Source: Zunongwangia sp. ESRF-bin46 (lineage in GTDB: Bacteria; Bacteroidota; Bacteroidia; Flavobacteriales; Flavobacteriaceae). From it: DNA of 64,000 bases. The position numbers and the translations under genes are program-made. How positions within the stretch are numbered: the stretch's first letter is position 1; each line of letters opens with the position of its first letter. A model generated the notes under the pieces. It worked only from the letters and a program-made list of their open reading frames with translations, was not told where the DNA came from and did no database searches. The DNA lies in contig NTLF01000014.1 in NCBI GenBank assembly GCA_002631855.1, positions 423,951 through 487,950 on the forward strand, written 5' to 3'. Below, in pieces: positions 61,695 to 64,000 of this stretch.

Positions 61695-62684
61695 CTATAC
61701 TAATTTATTCTCCACTAAATACTCTGCAATTTGTACTGCATTTGTTGCTGCCCCTTTTCTTAAATTATCACTTACAATCCATATATTTAATGTGTTTGGT
61801 TGGGTTTCGTCACGCCTAATTCTACCCACAAAAACTTCATCTTTATCGTGAGCGTATATAGGCATTGGGTAGGTGTTGGTATCGGGATTGTCCTGTACCG
61901 TGATTCCTTGCACGTTATGAAGTGTTTTTCGAATATCGGTCAGGTCAAAATCATTTTTAAACTCAACGTTTACCGATTCGCTGTGCCCTCCTGCAGTTGG
62001 AATTCGCACCGCAGTTGCCGTTACCGAAAATGTTTTATCACTTAATATTTTTTGTGGCTCGCGCGCCAATTTCATTTCTTCTTTAGTGTATCCGTTTGCT
62101 TCAAAAACATCGCAATGTGGCAATGCATTTTTATGAATGGGGTATGGATACGCCATTTCACCTTTTACACCAGCCATTTCGTTTTCCATTTGCTGTACCG
62201 CTTTTACACCAGTTCCTGAAACAGATTGATAGGTAGAAATAACAACACGCTTCATGGTATATTTTTTATGAAGGGGTGCCAATGCCATCACTAACTGAAT
62301 GGTTGAACAGTTTGGGTTAGCAATGATTTTATCTTCTTTGGTAAGTTCGTTAGCGTTAATTTCTGGAATAATCAGTTTTTTGTCTGGATCCATTCGCCAC
62401 GCCGAAGAATTATCGATAACAGTTGTTCCAACTTCAGCAAATTTTGGCGCCCAATCTAATGAGGTATTTCCTCCAGCCGAAAAAATGGCTAGTTGTGGTT
62501 TGGCAGCAATAGCATCTTGTATCGAAACAATTTTATACTTTTTATCCTTAAAAGTGATTTCCTTTCCAATAGATCGTTCCGATGCTACAGGCAACAGGTT
62601 ACTAATTGGAAAATTACGTTCTTCCAAGACTTTTAAAAGGACAGTGCCAACCATTCCTGTGGCACCAACAACTGCTATATTCAT
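61695..62684 (-). CDS. asd: Aspartate-semialdehyde dehydrogenase
   Basis: 329 residues, NADPH-dependent reduction of aspartyl phosphate in the lysine/threonine/methionine/DAP pathway. N-terminal VVGATGMVGTVLLKVLEERNFP, active-site Cys in ANPNCSTIQLVMAL, and RIPTAGGHSESVNVEF near the C-terminal His region. A terminator hairpin after mscL separates it from mscL. Confidence 0.96.
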   Translation of the reverse strand: MNIAVVGATGMVGTVLLKVLEERNFPISNLLPVASERSIGKEITFKDKKYKIVSIQDAIAAKPQLAIFSAGGNTSLDWAPKFAEVGTTVIDNSSAWRMDPDKKLIIPEINANELTKEDKIIANPNCSTIQLVMALAPLHKKYTMKRVVISTYQSVSGTGVKAVQQMENEMAGVKGEMAYPYPIHKNALPHCDVFEANGYTKEEMKLAREPQKILSDKTFSVTATAVRIPTAGGHSESVNVEFKNDFDLTDIRKTLHNVQGITVQDNPDTNTYPMPIYAHDKDEVFVGRIRRDETQPNTLNIWIVSDNLRKGAATNAVQIAEYLVENKLV

Positions 62685-62744
62685 TACTTTAGATTTTTGC
62701 TGTAAAAATACATAGTATGGTTTGATTTCTTCTGAAATAAACCC

Positions 62745-62782
62745 AAAAAAAGACCCTTCAATACTTTTGGTACTGAAGGGTT
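62745..62782. terminator. Bidirectional terminator between mscL and asd
   Basis: ACCCTTCA-x-TAC and GTA-x-TGAAGGGT form a 12-position stem with one mismatch; runs of T follow on both strands. Confidence 0.85.
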
Positions 62783-62842
62783 TTATTAATATTAAATAAT
62801 TGCAGTGTAGCGGTTTCCTAACTAGTTGCTAGGAGCTAAAAT

Positions 62843-63259
62843 TTATTTATTTTGTCTTTTTAATTCGTCACGAATTTCGGCCAATAACTCTTCTTGTGTT
62901 GGGCCTTTTGGTGCAGCAGGTGCTTCCTCTTTTGGCTTTTTTGTTTTATTGTAAGCTTTAACAATAATAAACAATACAAAGCCAACAATAACCAAGTTAA
63001 TTAAAGCATTTACCCATTTACCATACATAACAGCATTTTCGGGTTCAACAACTTCTCCATCTGCACCTACAACGGCCTCATCCAATACTACTTTAAGGTC
63101 GGCAAAATCCATTCCGCCTGCAAAGTGACCAATAATAGGCATCATAATATCATTTGTAAAGCCAGAAACGACCATCCCGATGGCCCCGGCAAGTATGACG
63201 GCAACGGCTAAATCGATAACATTGCCCGTCATAATAAAATCTTTGAATTCTTTTAACAT
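62843..63259 (-). CDS. mscL: Large-conductance mechanosensitive channel
   Basis: 138 residues. First helix FIMTGNVIDLAVAVILAGAIGMVVSGFTNDIMMP contains the pore-lining Gly/Ala face; the second is VNALINLVIVGFVLFIIVKAYN; the periplasmic loop is longer than in E. coli (about 40 residues, acidic). C-terminal helical bundle PTQEELLAEIRDELKRQ. It protects against hypo-osmotic shock. Followed by a strong terminator. Confidence 0.96.
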   Translation of the reverse strand: MLKEFKDFIMTGNVIDLAVAVILAGAIGMVVSGFTNDIMMPIIGHFAGGMDFADLKVVLDEAVVGADGEVVEPENAVMYGKWVNALINLVIVGFVLFIIVKAYNKTKKPKEEAPAAPKGPTQEELLAEIRDELKRQNK

Positions 63260-63319
63260 GTTGATTGGTTTTTAAGGTTAACAACGGCTAATTTATATAA
63301 AAACAAATTTACAGCCTTT

Positions 63320-64000
63320 TTATTTTCGACAAATAACCCGTTTTACACGTTGTGAAACGCCCGTAATAAGTTCATATGGAATTGTATTGATTACTTGAGA
63401 AAGTTCGTCTGCAGAAGGATTTTCGCCGAAAACAATCACTTCATCACCTTCCTCACAATCAATATTGGTAACATCGATCATAATCATATCCATACAAACA
63501 TTCCCAACTATGGGGGCTTTTACACCATGAACGGTTACCCATCCTTTTCTGTTACCAAAAATACGCTTTATTCCATCGGCGTGGCCTACAGGTAAGGTTG
63601 CCGTTTTTGTAGTTTCAGAAGCTTTAAAAACACGGTTATAACCAACTGTTTCCCCCTTTTTTACGGTATGTATTTGAGAAATTATCGTTTTTAAAGTAGC
63701 TACTGGCTTTAGGTGCTTATTCTCTTTAGGGTCGTTACCAAAACCATATAAACCTATTCCTGTACGTACCATATCATACTGTGCTTCAGGATAATTTAAA
63801 ACGCCCGAAGTGTTCAATGTATGAAGCAAAGGCTTATAACCAATTTCATTAATAATTTTTTCTGAAATATCCTTGAATTGAGCCAACTGCGATTCAGTAA
63901 ACGTTGTTTCTGCAGCATCTTCACTTGCTGCTAGATGCGTGAACATCGATTTAATTTTTACACTGGAAGTAGCATTAGTTTTTTCAGAAATAAACTCAAT
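63320..64000 (-). CDS. alr: Alanine racemase, C-terminal part (runs off the window)
   Basis: The frame is open from the window edge to the stop at 63320, 226 residues. It contains the end of the barrel domain (FTHLAASEDAAET, NTSGVLNYPEAQYDMVRTGIGLYGF) and the C-terminal beta domain with the catalytic Tyr in KGETVGYNRVF and NVCMDMIMIDVT. It makes D-alanine for peptidoglycan with PLP. In many Bacteroidota alr is fused behind a MurF domain; whether it is fused here cannot be seen. Confidence 0.93.
   Translation of the reverse strand: MEFISEKTNATSSVKIKSMFTHLAASEDAAETTFTESQLAQFKDISEKIINEIGYKPLLHTLNTSGVLNYPEAQYDMVRTGIGLYGFGNDPKENKHLKPVATLKTIISQIHTVKKGETVGYNRVFKASETTKTATLPVGHADGIKRIFGNRKGWVTVHGVKAPIVGNVCMDMIMIDVTNIDCEEGDEVIVFGENPSADELSQVINTIPYELITGVSQRVKRVICRK

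Overview
The window is chromosomal DNA from a low-GC, probably marine member of the Flavobacteriaceae (Bacteroidota). Three things point there: Bacteroidota-type promoters (TTG/TTTG at -33, TAnnTTTG at -7) instead of sigma70 boxes, family-typical proteins (DUF4175, head-GIN, OMP_b-brl-type TonB receptor, YtxH/holin trio, small PID-CTERM-like protein), and several genes without Shine-Dalgarno sequences, some apparently leaderless. No prophage, insertion sequence, CRISPR array or rRNA operon is visible.

Layout. 0-9 kb: partial pgk, then holB, a methyltransferase, mnmG flanked by two parS-like centromere palindromes, ybeY and a very large DUF4175 membrane protein. 8.7-20.1 kb: an autoregulated-looking membrane protein/XRE pair, gltX, an SPFH protein, a stress-type YtxH/holin/small-protein operon, glnS, folB, tRNA-Cys, a LysE exporter, a head-GIN protein and RNase R. 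20.4-20.96 kb: the only long non-coding stretch, AT-rich with a cluster of TTRTTAACA-type 9-mers, a speculative origin candidate. 21-26.3 kb: rpiB, cation efflux, ElaA-like GNAT, sterol desaturase and an S41 protease.

26.4-28.8 kb is the clearest accessory region: five small same-strand genes (DinB, a secreted protein, an immunity-like pair, a tail-anchored protein) separated by attC-like palindromes of the form GCACAAC...GTTGTGC. It looks like an integron-style cassette array with no integrase in view. 28.8-38.7 kb returns to core genes: DUF4349 lipoprotein, rnpA, M1 and S8 peptidases, MBL hydrolase, Na+/H+-type antiporter and lepA. A nested palindrome with a REP-like core sits inside a terminator between the M1 gene and rnpA.

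38.9-53.3 kb is mostly plus strand: TonB receptor, dusB with a hairpin at its start codon, mce, a tRNA(CAU), pdxA divergent from ribE, then yceD-rpmF and fabH-accB-accC (start of fatty-acid synthesis). A perfect heptanucleotide tandem repeat abuts the next gene, an FAD oxidoreductase translated together with mtgA and a GreA/B-like protein. 53.3-64 kb holds a FUSC protein, two dehydrogenases, an orphan ABC ATPase, a prolyl oligopeptidase, DoxX, asd, mscL and partial alr.

Start codons were re-assigned where the longest frame began at a TTG/GTG upstream of a better start or inside a -7 box.
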